This document shows positions 24,398 to 32,400 of a stretch of DNA of 60,488 bases, in pieces. The notes below the pieces were generated by a model. The model did no database searches. It was not told the DNA's origin and worked only from the letters and a program-made list of their open reading frames with translations. Position numbers and translations under genes: made by a program. Source of the DNA: Flavobacteriia bacterium (GTDB taxonomy: Bacteria > Bacteroidota > Bacteroidia > Flavobacteriales_D > Crocinitomicaceae); contig CANFUT010000027.1 in the NCBI GenBank assembly GCA_947450325.1, forward strand, positions 1 through 60,488, read 5' to 3'. Numbering within the stretch: the first letter of the stretch is position 1; each line of letters begins with the position of its first letter.

Positions 24398-25210
24398 TTA
24401 AACTATTTTAATTGAATTGGCCAACCTATCCTCCTCGTAAATATCAGATCTGTAGTAACGTTCATCCATTGCATAAAGTAGGTTTTTTAATTTATCCTCA
24501 GAATCAAGTATAAAATTACCTTCATCGTTTAAATCAATACCTGCTTTCAACTTTGCGTAGTGAATCAACAAATCTTTTTTTACTTGAGGTAAAGCATTGT
24601 ATTTTATGCCAATATCCGCAATTCTTTTCCGATTTGCACTTCCAACTTTATTTTTATCAATACTTTCACAATTGACAAAACTATTATTGAGAAATGAATC
24701 AACTTCATATTGAGTTGCCTCTCGGTGTAATTCTTCTATGCCAGGGAAAATACTTTTGATTTTTGAAAGATTCTTAAAATACAATGTGTCAGCTGATGAG
24801 GTATAAATTGCATCTGATTCTGACATTAACTCTAAATGACGTCTATGTTCAACAATTTTGGGAGTACCGGATGCATCAATAAATCTTTTTCTCCTTACGA
24901 ATAAAATTGAGGTTATTTTCTGAAAAAACTTAGTGTCAGATTGAATTATACAAAGTGCTTTTATTTTTTCAAAGTTCTCGTTTGATATTTGATTAATGCT
25001 TGTGGTATTGTAACCAGAATCACATTGATCTATGAAGAATGGTTGTTGAGAAAAAGTTTCAATCTTATACCATTCGCCTTCATCCAATTTATAATTTGGT
25101 GAAAATTCAACAGAAACTATTTGAGTATTGTCAAATGAAGAAAGTATGTTTTCTCTTTGGCTAAGTACTTTGTGATATTGTCTGCCACTTTTTGCAATTA
25201 GGTAATTCAT
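24398..25210 (-). CDS. kwaB: KwaB-like (DUF4868) protein of a Kiwa anti-phage system
   Basis: 270 residues from the ATG at 25210, 4 bp after the kwaA stop; an upstream in-frame ATG at 25255 would overlap kwaA by 41 bp and I rejected it. No signal or membrane segment. The layout fits DUF4868: a beta-rich first half (LFVRRKRFIDASGTPK, TLYFKN), a helical middle (RKRIADI, KKDLLIHYAKLK) and an end DSEDKLKNLLYAMDERYYRS resembling the family's terminal LL..LDD.Y..S pattern. KwaB is the cytoplasmic partner of KwaA. Assignment rests on pattern plus the adjacent KwaA-like gene. Confidence 0.6.
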   Translation of the reverse strand: MNYLIAKSGRQYHKVLSQRENILSSFDNTQIVSVEFSPNYKLDEGEWYKIETFSQQPFFIDQCDSGYNTTSINQISNENFEKIKALCIIQSDTKFFQKITSILFVRRKRFIDASGTPKIVEHRRHLELMSESDAIYTSSADTLYFKNLSKIKSIFPGIEELHREATQYEVDSFLNNSFVNCESIDKNKVGSANRKRIADIGIKYNALPQVKKDLLIHYAKLKAGIDLNDEGNFILDSEDKLKNLLYAMDERYYRSDIYEEDRLANSIKIV

Positions 25211-25214
25211 AATT

Positions 25215-25739
25215 TTAAATTTCAATAAATGTATAGTCGTTAATTCGTTTAACATGTGATATAATTAAATCTTTTGGATTTTTCAGTTTTTTCTTTGTTA
25301 TTAGCATAACCTTAACATTATCTATTGTTTGAACATAATAGAAATTAAATCCAAATATTAAAAAGGTGGGATTAAAATATGAAACTCTTGAAAAGAATGT
25401 AAACAATACCGTCATACCAAATACAACATAAAATAATATCATGTTTTCTGATTTTACACTCATTGCCACGAAGAAAAACGATAAATAGTTAGCTAGAAAA
25501 TCATTGTTTGATGTTTCAATATTTTTTGCATTTGAAAGTTTATCTGCTGATAGGACTCTGCAACACAACAATGTAATGAATGCTAAAACAAAAGGAATTG
25601 ATATGTAAATGAAAATTATTATCCACCAAAAAACTCCTAATTGAGATTTGAAAAAGTATATTTGATTGAACAGTAAAAAGACAATGCAAAAAAAAGAGAC
25701 TGAACTAATTGTCATAAGAAGTCGTATTATAAAATTCAT
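25215..25739 (-). CDS. kwaA: KwaA-like membrane protein of a Kiwa anti-phage system
   Basis: 174 residues with about four membrane segments (5-25, 35-60, 86-100, 103-122), as in KwaA. Characteristic stretches are NDFLANYLSFFFVAMSV, YFNPTFLIFGFNFYYV and a cytoplasmic tail VMLITKKK...RINDYTFIEI. In Kiwa, KwaA is the inner-membrane sensor and KwaB the responding partner. First gene of a three-gene minus-strand operon. The upstream region shows TTTG and TAnn-like boxes only weakly. Confidence 0.65.
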   Translation of the reverse strand: MNFIIRLLMTISSVSFFCIVFLLFNQIYFFKSQLGVFWWIIIFIYISIPFVLAFITLLCCRVLSADKLSNAKNIETSNNDFLANYLSFFFVAMSVKSENMILFYVVFGMTVLFTFFSRVSYFNPTFLIFGFNFYYVQTIDNVKVMLITKKKLKNPKDLIISHVKRINDYTFIEI

Positions 25740-26366
25740 AGATATTTTTTTAAACTTGTTTTTCTTTATGCTCTATTTCTTAATGATATATTTTAAAAAT
25801 AACAGTATACTAGTTAATTAATCTGTTTTTTTTTCAAACATTAGAATTCAACTTTTCCTTTCAATTATATTTTAAATGCAACTTCAACTAAGTTACCCAA
25901 AATACAAAGTGTGATTTTTGCAGGAAATAGTCAAAACAATGAAAATTAAAACAATGAAAATTGCCTAAAGCTTGTAAGATATTGCTTGTGATGTGTTTTG
26001 GATAGTTTTCAAGAAAGCGAAAAAATAGTATATGTACTATAAAAATAATGGGGTAATATCTAATTTTATTCCATGAACTGTAATCAAAGATCTTCAGGAT
26101 GGTAATATTTCTCCGATTTAAAAGAGGGTGTTAAATTAACTGATAAACATTACTTGGTGGTAAAAAATATTCAAAGTACTTGGTTTAATTTTAAAGATAG
26201 TACCTTTTTCTACAATTCAACCAGTTTTTTTTTGTTAAATGATCCAATGTTATTTCCTTTGGTAAATCAATTTATCAAATTGAGAAATGATAGGTTTTTT
26301 AGTGTGTTCTATTTTTTTGCACTCAAAATATTCATTTTCATTTATTTAAAAAGATTCAGCTGCAAT
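25740..26366. other. gene-less stretch upstream of the Kiwa-like operon
   Basis: AT-rich. The only sizeable frame (26154-26417, plus) codes for a low-complexity Phe-rich peptide and overlaps a decayed minus-strand frame, so I do not call it. The operon promoter should lie at 25740-25830. Confidence 0.4.
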
Positions 26367-26640
26367 CTAAAAAGTTATAATGAGTTTTTTCAGAAGTCTA
26401 TTATGCCACGTTTTTAATTGCCAAGCAATAAAGTCGAATGCACTTATTTCATTCTCAAACAGCTTTTGTTCATGGCTATCAAATCGAATCAAAGGAGTCC
26501 GTGAGTTTCTAACTTTTGCAGAAGCAGTATAATAAAGTTTGAAGTCAGCACCTAAGCTGCAACCGAATGAATATTATATCTCAAAGGAACTTTTGAATTT
26601 TCTAATTTGCCAATCAGTTACTTGGGCAAATAGTTTTTAC
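26367..26640 (-). pseudogene. possible decayed gene
   Basis: The minus strand reads FKLYYTASAKVRNSRTPL, then FDSHEQKLFENEISAFDFIA and LKTWHN, before a stop at 26367. It is open only from 26573 and has no start. A short preceding piece in another frame (LIGKLENSKVPLRYNIHSVA) could be the frameshifted upstream part. Looks gene-like but I recognise no family; might be chance. Confidence 0.25.
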
Positions 26641-26786
26641 GTTTCCATCTTTTGAATTGATGATTGGGATAATTTTACCGTTGATTTTAATTTAAAAATG
26701 AATAACAAAAATTGTGTCAACAGAGCTGATACAATTTATTAATGACTTCTAAAATCAGTACAACTTTACTTTTAAACATTATTTTT

Positions 26787-27419
26787 TCATCTTTCCTCAC
26801 TCAATCCTTTCAACAACTTAATTAAACTCAATTGAGGATGGCAATCCGATTTATCGGCACGGAAAGAGACGTGTGACCAGATACCAGGGGTTCCTTTTAG
26901 TGCTTTGTTACTCAGATCCCACATTTCTGTTTGATAGGTGGTTGGAATGGTATATTTTTCAGACAAGTACTGGATAAGATTATTTAATGATATAAGTTGG
27001 ACGTCTTTGTATTTATGAAAATAACGGTATCCGCGCCATTTCATGCCGTAATCAATGACTTCTTCCTTGGGTACTTCACGGTCATAAATCGTAAAATACT
27101 TTCCATTCTTTTCAGTTAATGCCCCCCAGTTACAAATCTCGATACCAATCGATTGTTTGTTCAACTGCATATTATTGCTGTTGCGAGTACCAAGGTGATT
27201 CGCCCAGTGTGCAGAACTAAAACATTGGTAAATGACTCCTTCTCCGTCGATCACAAAAGCTGTAGCTATCCGGACTGGGGTAAGCCCCCAACTGGTAATG
27301 ACATTTTTAGCATTGGGACCACTTACAGTATGATGTAAAACAATCTGTTTTTTAGGAAAAATTTCCGCGTAATATTGAGTTTTAGTTAATGGAAATTGAC
27401 AAAGGTTTTTAATTTTCAT
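26787..27419 (-). CDS. N-acetylmuramoyl-L-alanine amidase (Amidase_2 type)
   Basis: 210 residues. It cuts the amide bond between N-acetylmuramic acid and L-alanine in peptidoglycan. Amidase_2/PGRP zinc site: His in VLHHTVSG (28-35), a second His and Cys in SDCHPQLS near residue 190, plus IGIEICNWG. No signal peptide, as in phage endolysins, so release would need a holin. It lies between the Kiwa-like genes and the replication genes of the element. The same island encodes a holin-like peptide at 16926, but not next to it. Confidence 0.85.
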   Translation of the reverse strand: MKIKNLCQFPLTKTQYYAEIFPKKQIVLHHTVSGPNAKNVITSWGLTPVRIATAFVIDGEGVIYQCFSSAHWANHLGTRNSNNMQLNKQSIGIEICNWGALTEKNGKYFTIYDREVPKEEVIDYGMKWRGYRYFHKYKDVQLISLNNLIQYLSEKYTIPTTYQTEMWDLSNKALKGTPGIWSHVSFRADKSDCHPQLSLIKLLKGLSEER

Positions 27420-27688
27420 ACTTTATTTATTTAGTTAATTTTTATTTCTTCTTTTAAGAATAATACTTCCCTTTTTCATCTGTATTAATTGATTTTGAAA
27501 GTAATATGTCATGTGGATTCATTTGGCACTTGTTAATATTATGAGTGACAAAAAACAATTAGGAGTTTTTAAATGAATAAGGAAAAAAGCAATCCTTTTT
27601 TAGTTAGATTTTAATAGTTTGCTCACATATATTAGTATTGGTACTATTGAATTATAGTATTTGTACTAATGATTTATAAAAAAGACCT

Positions 27689-28339
27689 TCATTTTCTTTT
27701 GTCAGGGGAATCATTGGGAAACGTGATGAGGTTAAACATTTCTCGCATTCTGGAGCGTAATCGATTTCCATAAATAGCTTCAAGTGCAGATGCGCTAAGA
27801 TTGGTTGTTGCATGTGTTACATATCCTTGACTTACCATCAGCTCATATCTGTTTAATAGAATTTCTGCAATGGTATTACATTCATTGCCGAAATACTTCA
27901 TATTTTGTTCCACACCTAAATCATCAAAGCAGTAAATCTTTTGATTATTAGAAAATTTATTTATGGTTTGGTATCCTTCCTGATGAAATTCTGAAGCAAT
28001 TGAACGGGTAGAGCGAATAAAAAAATGGTTGACATCGAAGGTAAAATCATTCATCAAAGACATCAGAGACGTTTTGCCACATCCAATTGGGCCAGCTAAA
28101 AGAATCCCTTTGTTTGGATCTAAACCATATTCACGATACAATTTTTCTGTCTTTGTAAAATAAATCAACAGTTTTGAAATAATAGTAAGATCTTCTTTGT
28201 ATAAGCGAAAATGATTCCCAAATTTTTGATTTCCTCTGTATTGCAAGAAAGTTAGCGTATTTACATAATCGTAATTTCGAGCTCCTTCTTCATCAATGAA
28301 ATAAGGCTTTTCTAATGCTGGATTATAACGTTTCTTCAT
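27689..28339 (-). CDS. DnaC/IstB-like ATPase, probable helicase loader
   Basis: 216 residues. Walker A GPIGCGKTSLM (about 73-83), Walker B IYCFDDLG (about 129-136), sensor residues in THATTNLS and an arginine-rich GNRLRSRMREM. This is the DnaC type of AAA+ protein that loads the replicative helicase. It overlaps the previous gene by 17 bp, forming a replication pair. It implies the element can replicate at least transiently. Confidence 0.85.
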   Translation of the reverse strand: MKKRYNPALEKPYFIDEEGARNYDYVNTLTFLQYRGNQKFGNHFRLYKEDLTIISKLLIYFTKTEKLYREYGLDPNKGILLAGPIGCGKTSLMSLMNDFTFDVNHFFIRSTRSIASEFHQEGYQTINKFSNNQKIYCFDDLGVEQNMKYFGNECNTIAEILLNRYELMVSQGYVTHATTNLSASALEAIYGNRLRSRMREMFNLITFPNDSPDKRK

Positions 28340-28991
28340 AATTTGAATGTTGTGAATGTAATTGATGTGGGGCGAGTTTTACATTTTTTTCGGACTGAAA
28401 CTTTTTGCTTCTAAGAATCCAATTGCGAGCTGCTGCTTGCCAGTTTTTCATCTTGGTTTTTCCAACAATCCATCCATTAGCTTGGTAATACAAATGAAAA
28501 GGTTCAGCTTCATCTTTGGATAATCGTTGCTCATTAAAAAAAAACAAAACTTCCTCAAATGTTGGCGGAATAAAAAATGTATTTCTTTCATTTTTGTTTA
28601 TCATTTTATGATGTTTAAGAGTGTTTGAATTGTTTATAGAAGATACCTCCACTTGACCCGAAACTTGTTTATTGCTTGACTCACTACTTGTTCTACTACT
28701 TGTATCAAAATCGTACATCTTTACTATACTTCCTTTCAATGGGTTATGAGAAGGGCAATACAAAAAAAATCCCCAGTTACTTAGCTCAGTAATACACTTA
28801 TGATAGGTGTTTTTTGAACCAATTTTAGACAATCTCATGGTGTCCTCCCTATGAATAGAAATTGGATTTTTAAAGCGATTCATATTCCAAAATTGAAAGA
28901 GTGCCAAATACAAGCTCACATGGCTTGAATTTAATCTATCGTCATCTATTATACGTTGCATAACAGCAGTTAAATGAGCAATGTAATTCAT
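28323..28991 (-). CDS. replication initiation-like protein, partner of the DnaC-like ATPase
   Basis: 222 residues. N-terminal winged-helix-like region (about 1-95: SSHVSLYLALFQFWNMNRF, then SKNTYHKCITELSNWGF), a Ser/Asn-rich linker, and a C-terminal part FHLYYQANGWIVGKTKMKNW like the DnaD/DnaT end that binds ssDNA and helicase loader. It overlaps both neighbours (4 bp upstream, 17 bp downstream). Function inferred from layout and context. Confidence 0.6.
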   Translation of the reverse strand: MNYIAHLTAVMQRIIDDDRLNSSHVSLYLALFQFWNMNRFKNPISIHREDTMRLSKIGSKNTYHKCITELSNWGFFLYCPSHNPLKGSIVKMYDFDTSSRTSSESSNKQVSGQVEVSSINNSNTLKHHKMINKNERNTFFIPPTFEEVLFFFNEQRLSKDEAEPFHLYYQANGWIVGKTKMKNWQAAARNWILRSKKFQSEKNVKLAPHQLHSQHSNYEETL

Positions 28992-29281
28992 GATCTGTAT
29001 CTTCCATTTTGAATTTTTTTGGATTGTATAATTTTCATGATTTCTTCATAATCATAAAGAATAATTCCTCCGACTTTTGAATAAGGCAATGTTCCATTCA
29101 CTCTCAGATTAAGGATTGTTCCGGCAGATAATCCTAACAGTTTTTTAACCTCAGTTGATTTAATCCATTTTTTCTGACGTGGATTTTCTGTTTGCTGCTT
29201 GTTTAAAAGCACTTTGAACTCTAGAATTAATTCTTGCTTGAAATCTAGCAAGTCTTCCTTCGTTAATAAATTGATTTGCAT
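28988..29281 (-). CDS. helix-turn-helix (HTH_17 / excisionase-like) protein
   Basis: 97 residues. A coiled N-terminal helix, then the MerR/excisionase-type HTH: KWIKSTEVKKLLGLSAGTIL, NLRVNGTLPYSKVGGIILYD. Such proteins in Bacteroidota mobile elements act as excision factors or regulators. Its stop overlaps the start of the replication gene by 4 bp, and the recombinase lies 1.2 kb upstream. Confidence 0.8.
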   Translation of the reverse strand: MQINLLTKEDLLDFKQELILEFKVLLNKQQTENPRQKKWIKSTEVKKLLGLSAGTILNLRVNGTLPYSKVGGIILYDYEEIMKIIQSKKIQNGRYRS

Positions 29282-29595
29282 AACTTGTACTGTTTTAATG
29301 TTCGTTATGCAAAATTGAGCTTCATTCCATTTTCAATTTACCATGTTCAAATAGGTTACATCAAAAAAAGCAATAAAAAATCTTGTTATTAATTTTAAAA
29401 TTTTGAAAGTGAGCAATTAGCATGCTATCACTATTCACAAAATCAAATTAATCGTCTAAAAAAAATGTATCTCCAGGTCAAAAGAAAGTCTTTACAAAGT
29501 ACAAACACACCTCATCTTTACGAATAAAAGCCTTAATAATTAGCTTTTTAAGTGATGATGAATTCGGATACATGTAAGGTTACATCTTTTAATGT
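29282..29595. other. gene-less stretch between the HTH operon and the RteC gene
   Basis: About 310 bp, AT-rich, likely holding the promoter of the HTH-replication operon. No clear TAnnTTTG box and no terminator seen. Confidence 0.35.
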
Positions 29596-30405
29596 TTATT
29601 TATGTGCATCGGAAAGCATTTCTTGAAAAACAAAAATCATTCTGCTTAGGAATGATTTATTTTCTTTTTTTCGATCTTTAATGGCTGAAACAGTTCGATA
29701 TACATCCTTAACTTCAAAATTTACAATTTTTGAAAAAGTAATCACAAATCGTTTAAACTCATTTTCTCCATTATTAAAAACATTCGTTCGATGCAATGTA
29801 GCCAATAGTTCAACCAAATCTGTCTTGTTACCAGTCCATTGTAGCTCTGGATAAGTAATCTGTTTTTTTGTTGGAACTTCTTCTTCGAAATAATCTTTCA
29901 TAAATTCAATTGCTTTTGAATAAGCCAACAGGATATCGTACCCAGTAGAAAATCCCTTTTCAACCTCAGGAATAAATCGAAGAATGTAATCGTCTTTCAT
30001 CCCGCCGATTGTAAAATATTGTTCATCGCGATTAGTTGATGATCCGCATAGGTAATAACGAAAGTCTTTAAAAGAGTTAAATTTTTCCTGAAGTCTATTC
30101 AAGCAAATTTGTTGTATATCTGCAACTAGCTTATCCTGATTGATTGCTTTCTCAAATTCAAATTCCATCAATCCACGGCAGGCAAACTTAACTGATAATA
30201 TTTGTGGTTTTAAGTCTTTAAAAAAAAGAATTTCATCACTAACATTCTCAAATTCTTTATCAAGAACGAGTGCTTTCAGCTTTTGTAAAGTATCATCACA
30301 TAGATCCATAACTGTAATACATTTTTTTTGAAAGCACCCGTTTTTTTCCCAATGATTGATGAAGCGTTCATGGAACTCAATTGCAATTTTTTGATATATT
30401 TTCAT
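29596..30405 (-). CDS. RteC domain protein
   Basis: 269 residues. The C-terminal half carries the RteC pattern: LQWTGNKTDLVELLATLH, FNNGENEFKRFVITFSKI, VKDVYRTVSAIKDRKKENKS. RteC in CTnDOT-type conjugative transposons activates excision genes. Here it stands 47 bp after the recombinase gene, in the same direction, with the excisionase-like gene beyond. It indicates that the element derives from the CTnDOT lineage of regulators, though no Tra or Mob genes are visible. Confidence 0.8.
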   Translation of the reverse strand: MKIYQKIAIEFHERFINHWEKNGCFQKKCITVMDLCDDTLQKLKALVLDKEFENVSDEILFFKDLKPQILSVKFACRGLMEFEFEKAINQDKLVADIQQICLNRLQEKFNSFKDFRYYLCGSSTNRDEQYFTIGGMKDDYILRFIPEVEKGFSTGYDILLAYSKAIEFMKDYFEEEVPTKKQITYPELQWTGNKTDLVELLATLHRTNVFNNGENEFKRFVITFSKIVNFEVKDVYRTVSAIKDRKKENKSFLSRMIFVFQEMLSDAHK

Positions 30406-30452
30406 CAGAATGTTCTTTAAATTTAAAGAACATACGGTATCAAAACTAAGAA

Positions 30453-31685
30453 TTAAGTTCCCGAAATTTGCAATTTTTTCAATGTGAATTTTCTTTTAAG
30501 CTGCTGCATATCCTCACTAACTTTATGTTCTAATACTTTTGCGTAAATTTGAGTAGTTACCATTTTTTTATGGCCAAGCATTTTGGAAACTGTTTCAATA
30601 GGAACCCCATTTGATAATGTTACTGTTGTGGCAAATGTATGCCGTGCAATATGCATTGTAAGCTCTTTTTTGATGCCGCAAATTGATGCGATTTCTTTTA
30701 AATATGCATTCATCTTTTGGTTTGAGTTTACAGGCAATAATTTACCTGTTTGAATGCATTTAGGATGATTTTTATATTTGAGCACTATTTCTTCTGCTTG
30801 AGGAAGAAGTGGGACATTAGAAACTGTATTCGTTTTGGTTCTTTGAGTAAAAATCCAACTATCACCATCAATTCCTTTCGAAACATCATTACGATGCAAC
30901 TTGAAAACATCAATGAATGCATACCCTGTAAAGCAACAGAATAAAAAGATATCACGAACTTCAGTTAGTCGTTGATGCTTGAAATCTTTGTTATACAAAG
31001 CAGTTAATTCATCTTGATCAAGAATTTCTCTCCTAACTTCATGTGTACTACATTTAAATTGCGCAAAAGGATTTTGTTGCAACCATCCATTTAAAACTGT
31101 TTGATTGACCACTTTTTTGATGTTACGAATGTATTTCATGGCTGTATTATGAGCAATGCCATGTGTTTTTAAAAAGTGTTCAAATTCTGTAATAAATTTG
31201 TAATCCAATTCTTTTAGGTAGATGTCGGATTTTTTAAACCTAATGTTTAAAAAATCAGAACACTTTTTATAAACTGTTTCAAATTTAGTATGGGTAGATT
31301 TTACTACATCTGTTCCAACTAACTCTTTCATTTGGTCGTTATGGTACCGAAATGCTTCCAGAAATGTTTTCTCCTTTTCTGTATTTCCGATCAATTGATT
31401 TTTAAGTAAATCGGAGGTAATAAATTTTTCTAGTGAAGTTTGTTCAACATAAATCTTATAAACAGCTGTTCGAATAAAATCTAACTGATTATTTATGGTT
31501 CGAGCTTCTTCTGAAGAACCTTTTACCATCCCAGCTTTCTTAATCCATTTATCTGGATCTACAAATTTCTTGACTGATAGTTCTGCTCGTTTTCCATTTA
31601 CTGTAATTCTACAATAAATAGCTGCTTTACCTAATTGCATCCTAGAGGTGTTCAACCAAAAGAGAAGTGAATAGTTTTGTTTCAT
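30453..31685 (-). CDS. tyrosine recombinase / integrase next to tRNA-Asp
   Basis: 410 residues: arm-binding N-terminus, SAM-like domain (about 105-215), catalytic domain. HIAR (H345, R348), H372 in MLGHKK and Y381 in QIYAKV are present. The box I arginine is missing here too (FTGYAF). It lies 276 bp from the 3' end of tRNA-Asp, a common integration target, and upstream of RteC, HTH and replication genes. It most likely integrates the island. Its similarity in length and layout to the recombinase at 4100 suggests common descent. Confidence 0.9.
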   Translation of the reverse strand: MKQNYSLLFWLNTSRMQLGKAAIYCRITVNGKRAELSVKKFVDPDKWIKKAGMVKGSSEEARTINNQLDFIRTAVYKIYVEQTSLEKFITSDLLKNQLIGNTEKEKTFLEAFRYHNDQMKELVGTDVVKSTHTKFETVYKKCSDFLNIRFKKSDIYLKELDYKFITEFEHFLKTHGIAHNTAMKYIRNIKKVVNQTVLNGWLQQNPFAQFKCSTHEVRREILDQDELTALYNKDFKHQRLTEVRDIFLFCCFTGYAFIDVFKLHRNDVSKGIDGDSWIFTQRTKTNTVSNVPLLPQAEEIVLKYKNHPKCIQTGKLLPVNSNQKMNAYLKEIASICGIKKELTMHIARHTFATTVTLSNGVPIETVSKMLGHKKMVTTQIYAKVLEHKVSEDMQQLKRKFTLKKLQISGT

Positions 31686-31805
31686 CTTATTTAATTTGTT
31701 TGATTTTGTTCACCCATTCGCTCTGAATAGATGATTAACGAACATCAAAACCGTACAAACTAAAACAACTTAATTAATTAACAATCAGAAAACTAAATCT
31801 AAAAA

Positions 31806-31839
31806 GGTTAACAAAAATGCAAGTATACAATTGTTAACC
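31806..31839. promoter_or_regulatory. inverted repeat between integrase and tRNA
   Basis: GGTTAACAA (31806-31814) and TTGTTAACC (31831-31839) form a 9-bp perfect inverted repeat with a 16-bp spacer. Position fits a recombinase or excisionase binding site, or an operator of the integrase gene. Confidence 0.45.
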
Positions 31840-31896
31840 GACTTGTTCACTTTTTTTTTATATTATTATGACTAAAATGAAATAGTCCTAAAATAA

Positions 31897-31930
31897 AAAA
31901 CCCTTTAAATCGTATGATTTAAAGGGTTTT
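31897..31930. terminator. intrinsic terminator after tRNA-Asp
   Basis: A 15-bp perfect stem, AAAACCCTTTAAATC with GATTTAAAGGGTTTT, loop GTAT. T-runs on both strands make it work in both directions. It ends the tRNA transcript 32 bp after the CCA. Confidence 0.9.
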
Positions 31931-31961
31931 ATGCGCTTTTGAGTATTTTTTAGGATACTTT

Positions 31962-32038
31962 TGGCGGTCTGGACGGGACTCGAACCCGCGACCCCATGCG
32001 TGACAGGCATGTATTCTAACCAACTGAACTACCAAACC
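31962..32038 (-). tRNA. tRNA-Asp (GTC)
   Basis: A 77-nt cloverleaf on the minus strand: acceptor GGTTTGG pairs with CCAGACC, anticodon stem CATGC/GCATG with loop CTGTCAC giving anticodon GTC, T-arm GGTTCGAGTCC, and CCA encoded. Its 3' end faces the integrase gene, so it is the likely attachment target of the island. Confidence 0.95.
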
Positions 32039-32125
32039 AATATTTGAAAACATTTTCTAAAAAACGTCCTGACAACAGTCAGATTGTACTTTCAAAATTG
32101 TGTATGCTTTTCGCTTAAAGCGTTG

Positions 32126-32155
32126 CAAAGGTACACATATATTTCCTTTGTGCAA
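32126..32155 (-). promoter_or_regulatory. promoter of tRNA-Asp
   Basis: Minus-strand -7 box TACCTTTG (32126-32133), a 19-bp spacer and TTG (32153-32155) give a good match to the Bacteroidota TTTG-N19-TAnnTTTG promoter, about 90 bp before the tRNA. Confidence 0.75.
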
Positions 32156-32373
32156 GTTTTTTGAATGAAAAAAAATAATGTTTTTCATAGTAGATTATAT
32201 AATGCGCTATAAATAAATCACTTTTGAAGTTAATTGAACATTAAAAAACCATGAAGTATTGTCGATTTCGGGGTAAAAATTGATTTATATGCGAATAATT
32301 TCAAATAGTCTGCGAATAATAAATCAACTTTTCTTTTGGCGGAAAATAAAGCAAAGCATTGTATTCGACACTA

Positions 32374-32381
32374 TACATTTG
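32374..32381 (+). promoter_or_regulatory. promoter -7 box (TACATTTG) of the lipoprotein gene
   Basis: TAnnTTTG match 19 bp upstream of the ATG at 32401. It lies inside the longer reading frame starting at 32359 and so supports the later start. Confidence 0.5.
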
Positions 32382-32400
32382 TTCAAATAAATTAAAAGTC

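Noticed and set aside
26154-26417. 87-codon plus-strand ORF between Kiwa-like genes and amidase
   Set aside because: Phe-rich low-complexity translation with no recognisable motif; it overlaps a more gene-like remnant on the other strand.
11100-31960. Second copy of the tRNA-Asp 3' end as an attachment site
   Set aside because: Scanning the gene-free stretches by eye gave no copy of GGTTCGAGTCC or its complement. A short or diverged copy could have been missed.
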